IMG/VR virus record: IMGVR_UViG_3300034355_000432
Span: 1 to 34,104 of that record
Origin: a virus
Reading direction: 5' to 3' (one strand)
Length of the DNA stretch: 34,104 nt
The notes below the pieces were generated by a model. The model was not told the origin of the DNA, ran no database searches, and worked only from the letters and a program-made list of their open reading frames with translations. The position numbers and the translations under genes are program-made. Shown in pieces: positions 7,261-13,616 of the stretch; positions within the stretch are counted from its first letter, which is position 1, and each line of letters starts with the position of its first letter.

Positions 7261-7288
7261 GTCTAACGCACGGTTTTCCGTGCCTCCT
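7258..7288 (-). promoter_or_regulatory. Structured ribosome binding site with spacer hairpin
   Basis: On the minus strand AGGAG (7288-7284) is followed by GCACGG-AAAA-CCGTGC (7283-7268), a perfect 6-bp stem with a 4-nt loop, then GTTAGAC and the ATG (7260-7258). Linear spacing is 23 nt, far too long, but with the hairpin folded the spacing becomes 7 nt, which is optimal. This decides the start of the glycosyltransferase and suggests a structure-dependent initiation site. Confidence 0.6.
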
Positions 7289-7300
7289 GTTACTAAGACT

Positions 7301-7927
7301 TCACTGCCACACATCAGCAAGAGCGTTCGAGAGCCAGCGGAGCTTCTCCTCTCGCGGGAACACACCGCAGGGGTGGTAGACCAAATCACCAGGCTGCCAA
7401 TGCCCGCCGATTTCGTCGTGTGCGTTGCCGGGGCGATTCCACACGCACGAATTGAACGCACGAAGCGGGGCAACCGTCAGCACGTCGCCAAGTGCGTTAG
7501 CGTTGGTGCCAAGGAACGTCTGCCACTGGCACGGCAGCAATCGCCACTGCTCTTGCGTTTCTGAAAGGTGATTCGCCAGCCACCTCGATTGGGCTGTGTT
7601 CCTCCACACCATCGAGCCGCAGTTGATCCGGTTCCAGCTGACGGTTCCTTCCTCGCACGCCGTGACGTTTGGCCCGAGACACGCCAGAGACTCGATCGGC
7701 ACCGACATGTTCGTCAGGATCGCGTCGGCGTCGAGCGTCCAGATCAGATCGAAGCGGTCGAGGTAGTGGCACAGCAGATTGGTGCGGCTCACGGCTACTT
7801 CGTATGGCTGGTTGTCTGCTACCAGCGAATACCCATGACGTAGGCAATACTCCAACTTGTTCGGCATCGTCAGCGCGGCAACGTCGCGGACGTTCTCCGA
7901 CACGCTGGTGATGATGGCAACTTTCAC
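7301..7927 (-). CDS. GT-A glycosyltransferase (GT34, MNN10/GMA12-like)
   Basis: 208 residues from a GTG at 7927 (GTGA overlap with the resolvase stop). The N-terminus VAIITSVSENV is a nucleotide-sugar-binding strand; FDLIWTLDADAIL (59-71) holds the DxD (Asp66, Asp68); INCGSMVWRN corresponds to the acceptor-side N-x-G-x-F/W-RN of GT34 enzymes; PGDLVYHPCGV near the C-terminus matches the conserved late His. It is shorter than fungal GT34 proteins, with no membrane anchor, as in phage homologues. It probably transfers a hexose to a glycan or protein. Confidence 0.78.
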   Translation of the reverse strand: MKVAIITSVSENVRDVAALTMPNKLEYCLRHGYSLVADNQPYEVAVSRTNLLCHYLDRFDLIWTLDADAILTNMSVPIESLACLGPNVTACEEGTVSWNRINCGSMVWRNTAQSRWLANHLSETQEQWRLLPCQWQTFLGTNANALGDVLTVAPLRAFNSCVWNRPGNAHDEIGGHWQPGDLVYHPCGVFPREEKLRWLSNALADVWQ

Positions 7928-8322
7928 TGGATACGCACGGTCGTCCGCGCCTCCTGCCCGTATGTCTTTTCGATCACCAGCCGCCGGACGTGCGTGTCGT
8001 CGAAGAACTCGGCTAACGAATCGAGCACAGCCTTGGCGATGTTGTCGGCATCGGGGCGGGGCAGGGCCGGGGCGGCAGGCTTCACGCCGCTTTTGTTCAT
8101 GTGCGACTTCGGGCGAGCGAACACCGCGTCGATAATCACTTCGATGGGTTCAGCGGTTGGCAGCAACCCGGCCACTTGGGCAGCCATGGCGATACACTCC
8201 CGGTACTCGTGCACCGGGTGCTTGGCGGGAACGTAGGCACGCGCGAACCCGCCCACGGTCGAGACTCTGGCGCGGGGCTGGGGCACCGGGTCGCCCGGCA
8301 CGCTGAATGTGATCGGCTTCAT
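7924..8322 (-). CDS. rusA: RusA-like Holliday junction resolvase
   Basis: 132 residues, close to the usual 120-140 of RusA. It starts with TFSVPGDPVPQPRARV, typical of RusA, and has the acidic active-site cluster PRPDADNIAKAVLDSL (Asp91, Asp93, Lys97, Asp101) and a DD at 108-109 before HVRRLVIEK. RusA is a homodimeric endonuclease that resolves four-way junctions made during recombination and replication. It belongs to the recombination-replication operon headed by the RecT-like gene. Confidence 0.93.
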   Translation of the reverse strand: MKPITFSVPGDPVPQPRARVSTVGGFARAYVPAKHPVHEYRECIAMAAQVAGLLPTAEPIEVIIDAVFARPKSHMNKSGVKPAAPALPRPDADNIAKAVLDSLAEFFDDTHVRRLVIEKTYGQEARTTVRIQ

Positions 8323-8343
8323 GCGCCGATCATCGCCAGCCCG

Positions 8344-8490
8344 TCAAGTTTTCGCGGCGTAGTACAGCCCGATGTTGGCGAAGGCATACCCGAGATAGGC
8401 CACGCCAAGCGCGTAACGTCCGTGGTACGCCAAGTCGCCAGCGACGTAGAGGTAGATGAATCCGCACAACGCGATCAGCCAGGGTGCCAT
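8344..8490 (-). CDS. Small two-pass membrane protein
   Basis: 48 residues, ATG at 8490 with GAGGG about 8 nt upstream, stop at 8344. Two hydrophobic stretches are seen: APWLIALCGFIYLYVAG and YALGVAYLGYAFANIGLYY, separated by DLAYHGR. It overlaps the end of the helix-turn-helix gene by 16 nt and lies just before rusA. The Tyr/Gly-rich second segment ending in ANIGL resembles small phage inner-membrane proteins of unknown role. No function can be assigned. Confidence 0.62.
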   Translation of the reverse strand: MAPWLIALCGFIYLYVAGDLAYHGRYALGVAYLGYAFANIGLYYAAKT

Positions 8491-8720
8491 GGTGATGCCC
8501 TCAGTCGTTCGATGTTCTTGGCCTTGATCGCGGCAGCACGCTCGGCAATCTCGTCCGGCGTTGGGTCAACGAACCGCCGCGTGTACTTGTCGCAGCGGTC
8601 TTCAATGCCGCACCGCTCCCGAAACTCGTGGAGCGTCTTGCGGTTCACCCCGAAGCGCCGGGCAATCTCATGCACCGGCACTTCGGAGTGCCACCATTCA
8701 CGCAGTTTCTCTTCGTCCAC
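8475..8720 (-). CDS. Small helix-turn-helix protein (PTP-EIA family, copy 2)
   Basis: 81 residues from a GTG at 8720 with AAGGA about 7 nt upstream. A clear helix-turn-helix is visible (VPVHEIARRFGVNRKTLHEF, about 15-34), then FVDPTPDEIAERAAAIKAK, the segment shared with 5937-6281. It looks like a small DNA-binding regulator or DNA-targeting adaptor. It lies 1 nt after the clamp gene in the replication operon. Confidence 0.8.
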   Translation of the reverse strand: MDEEKLREWWHSEVPVHEIARRFGVNRKTLHEFRERCGIEDRCDKYTRRFVDPTPDEIAERAAAIKAKNIERLRASPWHPG

Positions 8721-8721
8721 G

Positions 8722-9843
8722 TCAGTCCTTCGCCAGCGGCATCACCACGCCCGTGTGGTCATCGCACCTGAACACTACCGCACTCGCAAAGTCGATTGCC
8801 TGCACGCTCACAGTCGGCTCGCCATCGGCAGGCAGTCCCGTCAGCCACTCGCGCACATAGATCGGGTCGAGCTTCACCGCACACTCGATCCCGAACTCAA
8901 CCAGCGGACACGTCACCGACGATTCCCCGGCCTCGGCACTTTGCCCGTGCAGCCAGATGCCCGTGGAAGCGAAGGCGAAATCGACACCCTTCGACGCCTC
9001 ACTGGTGCAGATCGCCGCCGCCCTAGTGGCGCTAAGGAGATCCGACGCCAGCACCGTAGTCGGCTGAACGTCCACCTTGGGGATCACGTCCCGCCACTTC
9101 GGGAACCTGCCCGAGACAAGCCGGGCCGTCACTGTCGCAGCCCCAACCGTCGCCACCAGTTCGTTGGCGGTGGCTTCGAGTTGGATCGACGCATCCCCGG
9201 CAACCGCTGCCAGCCTTGCCAAAATCGCCATCACGCGCGAAGGCACCAGCGTCTGGCTGTCATCCACCGCCAGGTCGTGCTCGCACTCGACGGCTGACAA
9301 CCTTCTCCCGTCCGTGGCAACAAACGTGACAACCTCGCCCACCACGTCCAAGAGCACGGCACCGAGAGCGAACCGGCTGGAGTCGTCATCGGTGGCGAAG
9401 TTCACACCACGAACCGCACGCGAGAACTGATCGCAGGGCAGCCGCGTGATGGGCTTCTCACCCTCAACCTCCCAAGTGGGGTACTCTAGTACACACTCCG
9501 TAGGAAGCGTCCACGTCCCCGCTCCAGCCGATACGGTGCAACTGGTGTCCCCAGCCGCCAACGTCACCAAGTCGCCCGTAGACGCAGCCAGGATCGCAGC
9601 CAGACGGGCATGGGGCAGAAGCAGTGCTTCTCCGGTCCACTCGGGCAGTTCGACTTGAATCTGCACCTCCCCGTCCGATGCCGTCAGGTGGCCGTCGCCC
9701 AGCCTGACGTTCATCAGGATCGGCTTCGGGCTGCGGCTCGGCACCGCCGGGGACACCGCGTGCAGCGCCGCCTTCAGATCAGCGGCGTTCAACGCTGTGC
9801 CAGTGGGCCGGGTCTTTTTTCGTTCCTTCGTTGCTGTTGTCAT
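8722..9843 (-). CDS. dnaN: DNA polymerase III beta subunit (sliding clamp)
   Basis: 373 residues, the full length of a bacterial clamp (366 in E. coli). Conserved elements: SSRFALGAVLLDV (155-167) followed by TFVATDGRRLSAVE (173-186), the central clamp signature; GRFPKWRDVIP (245-255); and the C-terminal VVMPLAKD, matching the VxMP-(M/L) end of beta clamps. As a homodimer it rings DNA and tethers polymerases, ligase and mismatch repair proteins. No phage replicative polymerase is seen in the window, so it would either load onto host Pol III or serve other partners. AAAGGA lies before the ATG at 9843. A complete phage-encoded clamp is unusual. Confidence 0.93.
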   Translation of the reverse strand: MTTATKERKKTRPTGTALNAADLKAALHAVSPAVPSRSPKPILMNVRLGDGHLTASDGEVQIQVELPEWTGEALLLPHARLAAILAASTGDLVTLAAGDTSCTVSAGAGTWTLPTECVLEYPTWEVEGEKPITRLPCDQFSRAVRGVNFATDDDSSRFALGAVLLDVVGEVVTFVATDGRRLSAVECEHDLAVDDSQTLVPSRVMAILARLAAVAGDASIQLEATANELVATVGAATVTARLVSGRFPKWRDVIPKVDVQPTTVLASDLLSATRAAAICTSEASKGVDFAFASTGIWLHGQSAEAGESSVTCPLVEFGIECAVKLDPIYVREWLTGLPADGEPTVSVQAIDFASAVVFRCDDHTGVVMPLAKD

Positions 9844-9955
9844 TTCTCAAATCCTTTCGAGTAGTGAGAGCCAAACCAACCATCACGCCAAGAACGAACG
9901 TCAAGGCGTTTACGGAAAAACCTGCACAGACAAGCACTATCTGCTCAACGGACAT
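9779..9955 (-). CDS. Small single-pass membrane protein
   Basis: 58 residues, ATG at 9955 with GGAG 8 nt upstream, stop at 9779. Residues about 5-30 (QIVLVCAGFSVNALTFVLGV, then MVGLAL) form one membrane helix, followed by a polar, basic tail (TTRKDLRND). The 3' part overlaps the clamp start by 65 nt in another frame. It fills the only gap between the neighbouring genes (9844-9944). Similar short anchored proteins are common in phage early operons. Function unknown. Confidence 0.58.
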   Translation of the reverse strand: MSVEQIVLVCAGFSVNALTFVLGVMVGLALTTRKDLRNDNSNEGTKKDPAHWHSVERR

Positions 9956-10145
9956 TGTTGGTCTCCATGCGTTCGATTACTTGGGCCAACTTCATGCACC
10001 GACGCATGAGGTTTCTGATCGTGTCGGCAGCCTGCTCGTGGAGTAGCCGCGAGTCGTCGTCGATGTGGTCCATCCACGCCTGCAAGGCACACATATCGGC
10101 CACCGTCATCGGTGCCGGGAGTTCGGGCAGCTGGTCGTCGCTCAT
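9945..10145 (-). CDS. Hypothetical helical protein
   Basis: 66 residues. The start at 10145 overlaps the preceding stop (ATGA). Predicted mostly helical and acidic: MTVADMCALQAWMDHIDDDS then LHEQAADTIRNLMRRCMKLAQVIERME, which may form a short coiled coil. Not recognised; part of the replication operon between a LexA-type DNA-binding protein and a small membrane protein. Confidence 0.7.
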   Translation of the reverse strand: MSDDQLPELPAPMTVADMCALQAWMDHIDDDSRLLHEQAADTIRNLMRRCMKLAQVIERMETNNVR

Positions 10146-10384
10146 GCGGCACCGCCTTCCATCGGGCGAAGGGTGCGGTTCTGGTTCTCTTCCCACGTCA
10201 GCCATCCCTTGCGGCGCAGGGGCCACAGATGACACCAGGCACCGTTGGGCGAGGTGAAGCCGAACTTGTCGCACACCTCGCGGATGCTGCAGCAGTAGCC
10301 GTGGTGCTCACGGAAGCCTTTGACGAACAGAAATATTTCCTGCTGGCGTTCCGTGGGCGGTCGTCGTTCTAGGGTCGTTGTCAT
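10142..10384 (-). CDS. LexA-type winged-helix DNA-binding-domain-only protein
   Basis: 80 residues. PTERQQEIFLFVKGF then HHGYCCSIREVCDKFGFTSP, NGAWCHLWPLRRKGWLTWEE and NRTLRP match the N-terminal winged helix of LexA (T-x-RQ-EI, S-REI--KFG, HL--L-KGW, R). The C-terminal serine autoprotease domain is absent, so it cannot self-cleave like LexA. It could compete at SOS operators, silence host repair genes, or regulate phage genes. A GAAC-N4-GTTC dyad at 13709-13724 upstream of the early operon is a possible target. ATGA couplings on both sides. Confidence 0.82.
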   Translation of the reverse strand: MTTTLERRPPTERQQEIFLFVKGFREHHGYCCSIREVCDKFGFTSPNGAWCHLWPLRRKGWLTWEENQNRTLRPMEGGAA

Positions 10385-11265
10385 TGGTCCTCGTCCTTGA
10401 GTTTGATTGCGATGGCAAGTTCGGCGGCCTCACGCGGTCGCCTGTACGGGGCGGGCTGGTACTCGTTGAGCCAGACCTTGGGCGGCGGTTTCTCCTCTGG
10501 GCGGTTGCCTGTCGTGCGGTTGGTGCCGCCGTGGTCTTGGCACCTCCCCAGCCAGCGGACGATGAACGCACGCCAGTTCCGCTTCCCAGCCTTGGACGGG
10601 TGTGCCTTCAGCCAGGCGGTTGCCTTGGCGAGTTCCTGGTCGAGCACGGCACCGGGAAACGCTTCCGCCCACTCCGAGCGGTCTGCGTCCGTGATCCGCT
10701 GCCATCCTGCGTCAGCATTCCAAGCAACGGCATCGGGGTGCTGCGAGCGTTTCCGCCGCTTCGGCGGTTCGCTCGTAGCAACAGGCGCAGCCTGTATATC
10801 TTCTCTCTTGTCTTGTCTTGTCTTATCTAGCGCAACAGTTACGCGTAACGGCTCCGTAACAGTTACGGTGTTACGCGCAACATCCTGTTTTGCCCGGTGT
10901 TTTCGCATTCTTTCGGCTGCGGTGATGTCCTTCGCTGGCGTGTTCCACTGGCCGAAGTTGGGGAAAGTGAGGGTCTGGGCTGCCTCGTCCACCTCAAGCC
11001 AGCCCGCCGAACGCATCGCGGAACCGAAACCCTCAATCCCGGCGATGTCGTCCATGTCTTCTGGGTAGGTGTTTGCCATCACCCCGTCTGCGGTGTGCTC
11101 GTTGACGGCGGCCCACACGGCGTGCAGGCCACCAACCACCAGCAGCCGCATCGAGTGGCGGGAAAGCCCGCTGAACTCGTCTGCCATGCCAATGGCGCGA
11201 GCCATTGCCGCCACCTTGGGGCAGGTCGTCAGGGCCGCACGCATCTTGATCCAGTCACCGGCCAT
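10381..11265 (-). CDS. Phage replication initiator/replisome organiser
   Basis: 294 residues, AGGA before the ATG at 11265. The N-terminal domain (WIKMRAALTTCPKVAAMARA, then GLSRHSMRLLVVGGLHAVWA) resembles the winged-helix DNA-binding domain of phage replication proteins. A polar linker at about 125-170 (RNTVTVTEPLRVTVALDKTR and QDKREDIQ) is followed by a C-terminal domain with ELAKATAWLKAHPSK and GKRNWRAFIVRWLGR, typical of primosome-type replication proteins that recruit the helicase. The linker-coding DNA (10806-10881) contains iteron-like repeats and a purine tract, as in lambda gene O, so it may hold the origin. No ATPase motif is present. Confidence 0.8.
   Translation of the reverse strand: MAGDWIKMRAALTTCPKVAAMARAIGMADEFSGLSRHSMRLLVVGGLHAVWAAVNEHTADGVMANTYPEDMDDIAGIEGFGSAMRSAGWLEVDEAAQTLTFPNFGQWNTPAKDITAAERMRKHRAKQDVARNTVTVTEPLRVTVALDKTRQDKREDIQAAPVATSEPPKRRKRSQHPDAVAWNADAGWQRITDADRSEWAEAFPGAVLDQELAKATAWLKAHPSKAGKRNWRAFIVRWLGRCQDHGGTNRTTGNRPEEKPPPKVWLNEYQPAPYRRPREAAELAIAIKLKDEDQ
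10806..10881. other. Candidate replication origin (iterons plus purine-rich tract)
   Basis: Inside the replication gene: a perfect 12-bp palindrome GTTACGCGTAAC (10838-10849), a 7-bp-arm palindrome CCGTAAC-A-GTTACGG (10854-10868), and GTTACGCGCAAC (10870-10881), a one-mismatch copy of the first. A further GCGCAAC half-site lies at 10830-10836. Directly beside them is (TCTTG)3 TCTTA (10806-10825), purine-rich on the minus strand. Clustered dyads next to an asymmetric tract, in the linker of the initiator gene, follow the lambda ori plan. Binding by the encoded protein is inferred. Confidence 0.55.
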
Positions 11266-11869
11266 GCTTCAGTTCCTCCATCCGGCGAATAGTGCTGCAC
11301 CTGGCTGACCACCCGCGCATCTGCGGGTAGTCTTCGCGCCCGTTGAGTTCGCTGCCCCAAAGCCAACCGGCCAGCAAGACAACCTTCGGGACTTGGTAGG
11401 AGTCCATGAGCCTCTTTGTGTGGCATTGCACGTATGCCACTTCTGGCATCGTCTTGGTGCGGCACTGGGTCAGGTGGTAGGAGAGCGCACCTTGGATGGT
11501 CATCACGCCGCGACATTCGCTGCTCTTCACGTCCACCTTCGTGCCGTCAGACAAGACGCAATCCCATCCGCCATCACCGGCGCGCTTGTTCTGATTGCGA
11601 AGGCACCGCTGCGAGAGCCACGCATCTATGCCGCCGCTGCCAAGAGGCTCCGCCCACTTGAAGAACGCGGCTTCGCAGCCAAGACCCACCAACTGGTTTT
11701 CACCGAGTTCGGCCCGGCGCTGGCCGGGATCGTCGAAGATGTCGGATCGCCCGCCGATCATCGCCTGCTGAACGTGCGGAAGGATCTCTGCCCGCTCGTA
11801 GTCAGACAGCACAACCTTTTCAACTCCGTGGCCGCCTTGCCACAAAGCGTTGGCATCTTCGTCGGTCAT
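11255..11869 (-). CDS. PD-(D/E)XK-like nuclease or holdase
   Basis: 204 residues from the ATG at 11869, which has GGAG 9 nt upstream; an ATG at 11884 is an alternative. The central segment GDGGWDCVLSDGTKVDVKSSE (about 99-119) has the D-(x)n-D/E-x-K pattern of PD-(D/E)XK nucleases (Asp and then VDVK), preceded by a helix with an acidic GCEAAFFKW. Phages often encode such an enzyme beside a RecT annealase, where it may act as a Holliday junction or exonuclease partner. The fold is inferred from one motif. Confidence 0.62.
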   Translation of the reverse strand: MTDEDANALWQGGHGVEKVVLSDYERAEILPHVQQAMIGGRSDIFDDPGQRRAELGENQLVGLGCEAAFFKWAEPLGSGGIDAWLSQRCLRNQNKRAGDGGWDCVLSDGTKVDVKSSECRGVMTIQGALSYHLTQCRTKTMPEVAYVQCHTKRLMDSYQVPKVVLLAGWLWGSELNGREDYPQMRGWSARCSTIRRMEELKHGR

Positions 11870-11918
11870 TCGTAAGGACTCCATGTCCAAGGTGCGATCC
11901 CTCTAAGGCCCGTGTATT

Positions 11919-11937
11919 TGCCCCGTCACGTGGGGCA
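11919..11937 (-). terminator. Hairpin after gene 11948-12424
   Basis: TGCCCC-N7-GGGGCA is a perfect 6-bp stem beginning about 10 nt after the stop at 11948 on the minus strand. No T-run follows, so it could be a weak or factor-dependent terminator, attenuator or RNA processing site between the recT part of the operon and the nuclease-replication part. Confidence 0.4.
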
Positions 11938-11947
11938 TTCGATTCAG

Positions 11948-12424
11948 TCAGCCTTCGGAGTCTGGCCCTGAACTGCGGTGGATTTCGTCGTCTCCCGCTT
12001 CGACGCCGATCCCGCCGATGACCTGCGGGTTTTGCCCTTCGGCTGGGCTTGTGCCTTCTTCTTCATTTGCGTCCACGTCGAGTGCCACGGCATCGGTTGG
12101 TTCCTGGTATTTCGCTGCGTCTTCAAGGGTGTTTCTGGCAAACGTGTGTGCGTGCATCAGCCGGTTCGTCCACCGTCCATCCCACGCTTCACGGTCAAGG
12201 GCATCCACCAACAGCATCACCGACGTGTACAGCCACTTCGCCTGGTGCTGAACCTGCTCTGGCGTCAGCATTGGCACGGGATCGGGAACGCCTTTGGCGG
12301 TTCCCGGCGCGACAGCTGAACGTCGCGCCGGGCCTGCCTGTTTGAGTTCCCATTCGTTCCACTCAGCAGTGGTCGGCGGGTGGCCCTCGTTGATCGAGCG
12401 GCAGGTGGGGTTGAACTTGTTCAT
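11948..12424 (-). CDS. Hypothetical protein downstream of recT
   Basis: 158 residues starting at the ATG that overlaps the RecT-like stop (ATGA). An N-terminal CRSINEGHPPTTAEWNEWEL, a Pro-rich linker, then a helical domain (AKWLYTSVMLLVDALDREAW, then RLMHAHTFARNTLEDAAKY), and an acidic disordered tail. Not recognised. Tight coupling to the annealing protein suggests a recombination accessory role. Another frame at 11944-12141 overlaps it but looks non-coding. Confidence 0.7.
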   Translation of the reverse strand: MNKFNPTCRSINEGHPPTTAEWNEWELKQAGPARRSAVAPGTAKGVPDPVPMLTPEQVQHQAKWLYTSVMLLVDALDREAWDGRWTNRLMHAHTFARNTLEDAAKYQEPTDAVALDVDANEEEGTSPAEGQNPQVIGGIGVEAGDDEIHRSSGPDSEG

Positions 12425-13242
12425 CGGGCCTGTGCCTCCGCTGCGACCTCTGCGGCGTCGAAGTGCTCGGTGCCGTTGTCCATCGTGCTGGCCTTGTCCA
12501 GCACCGCCTTCGCCAACTCGTCGTGTTCCCACTTGGTGAGGCTCTTGTCAGCCAGCCGTTCGGCCACCTTGCGCCGGATGTCGTCCAACCTGTCGAGCGT
12601 CTTGGCTCGAACGATGGACTGCATTGCCTTCTGGTACACGCTCGGCTCGACGGTCGCCGCTGGGGGCTCTGGCTGCGTCACAGTGACGGCTGGCGTCGGG
12701 GCAGCCTGCGGGTAGTCCTGTGCTTCTTCGGCAGTGATGAGGCCACGCAGAGCGTCAGCAAACGAGTTCCGCAGGGCGAAACCCCTTGCTCGAAGGGCCA
12801 ACATGCGGCTCGTGTAAAGACTCCACGGGCCAGACTTGCCCAGCAGGCCAGCCTTCTCAGCGTCGGCCATGCTGAACCTGACCACGGTGGGGGCAGGGTA
12901 GCCCCGACGTTTCACCTCGCAGACGGCAGCCATCTGCTTGCCCTCGCCTTCGATAAACTCCTTGACGTACTCGCAGGCGGGCGATGCCTGCACCAAGGCC
13001 AGGGCCGCGTCACCCCAGATCGTCGGCCTGCCGTTGATTACGGCAATGCTCTGGAGCGACTGCATGGGGGAGAGCCCCACTTCGCTGCCGTGCTGGATCG
13101 CCAGCAGGCAGGATTCCGGCTTGCCCTTGAAATCCTTGGGGGCGAAGTCCGAAGCGCTCACCATCTTGGCAAAGCGGAATGCGTCATCGAAGGTTTGCAG
13201 CGTCAGCCCGTGGGCCTGCTGCGTTGCGATTGCTGTGCTCAT
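12421..13242 (-). CDS. RecT-like single-strand annealing protein
   Basis: 273 residues from the ATG at 13242 (AAGGA 9 nt upstream). Typical family core: LLAIQHGSEVGLSPMQSLQ, then SIAVINGRPTIWGDAALALV, FSMADAEKAGLLGKSGPW and SLYTSRMLALRARGFALRNS, then ADALRGLITAEEAQD. RecT proteins anneal complementary strands during phage recombination and replication. A Pro-rich linker leads to a helical C-terminal domain (about 195-260, VYQKAMQSIVRAKTLDRLDD) that may bind partners. The reading frame is open upstream to about 13350, and a GTG at 13326 is an alternative start. Confidence 0.9.
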   Translation of the reverse strand: MSTAIATQQAHGLTLQTFDDAFRFAKMVSASDFAPKDFKGKPESCLLAIQHGSEVGLSPMQSLQSIAVINGRPTIWGDAALALVQASPACEYVKEFIEGEGKQMAAVCEVKRRGYPAPTVVRFSMADAEKAGLLGKSGPWSLYTSRMLALRARGFALRNSFADALRGLITAEEAQDYPQAAPTPAVTVTQPEPPAATVEPSVYQKAMQSIVRAKTLDRLDDIRRKVAERLADKSLTKWEHDELAKAVLDKASTMDNGTEHFDAAEVAAEAQAR

Positions 13243-13269
13243 CTTTCGTGTCCTTTCGTTGTCTTTCGT
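13243..13269 (-). repeat. Three ACGAAAG repeats at 10-bp period
   Basis: On the minus strand ACGAAAG occurs three times with an exact 10-bp period (13269-13263, 13259-13253, 13249-13243), ending immediately before the recT ATG. The middle copy supplies the AAGGA ribosome site. One helical turn spacing or equally spaced RNA motifs could bind a protein; chance in a purine-rich leader is also possible. Confidence 0.5.
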
Positions 13270-13348
13270 CCCTTTTGAAAGCCGCTCGCCGGTCCATCGG
13301 TTCGCGGCACGAATCGCCTCCTGCACCCGGTTCCACCGGGGAATCTCC

Positions 13349-13543
13349 TCAGTGCGTGATGTCCTTGACGGGTACGCGAACCCATGCGCCGTCCACGTTC
13401 ACGGAAAGCCATTCGCCTTCCTGCCACTCGACACGGCCGCTCCAGCACTTGCCGCTGGTTTGACCGCTGACGAAATCGCCAGTGCCGTAGGTGTCTTGCA
13501 TGCCTGAAACTGCTGCGGCGTATTCGTTGGCGTGTGCGTCCAT
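13349..13543 (-). CDS. Small SH3-like protein
   Basis: 64 residues, with AAGGAG 8 nt before the ATG at 13543. The pattern GTGDFVSGQTSGKCWSGRVE, then WQEGEWLSVNVDGAWVRVPV, is that of a short beta-barrel of the SH3/KOW type. It is the first clear gene of the leftward early operon, after the 320-bp control region. Possible nucleic-acid or protein binding; no specific function. Confidence 0.72.
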   Translation of the reverse strand: MDAHANEYAAAVSGMQDTYGTGDFVSGQTSGKCWSGRVEWQEGEWLSVNVDGAWVRVPVKDITH

Positions 13544-13598
13544 GTCGCTAACTCCTTGTGGTGATGTAAAAACGTTCAGCGGTGCGGGAATGTATTGA

Positions 13599-13613
13599 GG
13601 GGGGGGGGGGGGG
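13599..13613. repeat. Poly-G tract of 15
   Basis: An uninterrupted run of 15 G on the plus strand (C15 in the leftward transcript). It lies 3' of the weak ORF at 13617-13817 and 55 bp upstream of the 13349-13543 start. Runs of this length tend to slip in replication; they may vary in length between genomes or be a sequencing error. Confidence 0.95.
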
Positions 13614-13616
13614 CAA

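Noticed and set aside
8101-9297. Long open frame on plus (398 codons) across rusA, the HTH gene and dnaN
   Set aside because: It is opposite to dnaN and rusA, whose protein signatures are unmistakable; its translation is Arg/His/Pro-rich with no domain, a typical high-GC shadow.
11944-12141. Minus-strand frame of 65 codons inside 11948-12424
   Set aside because: Overlaps the coupled gene in another frame; polar low-complexity translation, no independent support.
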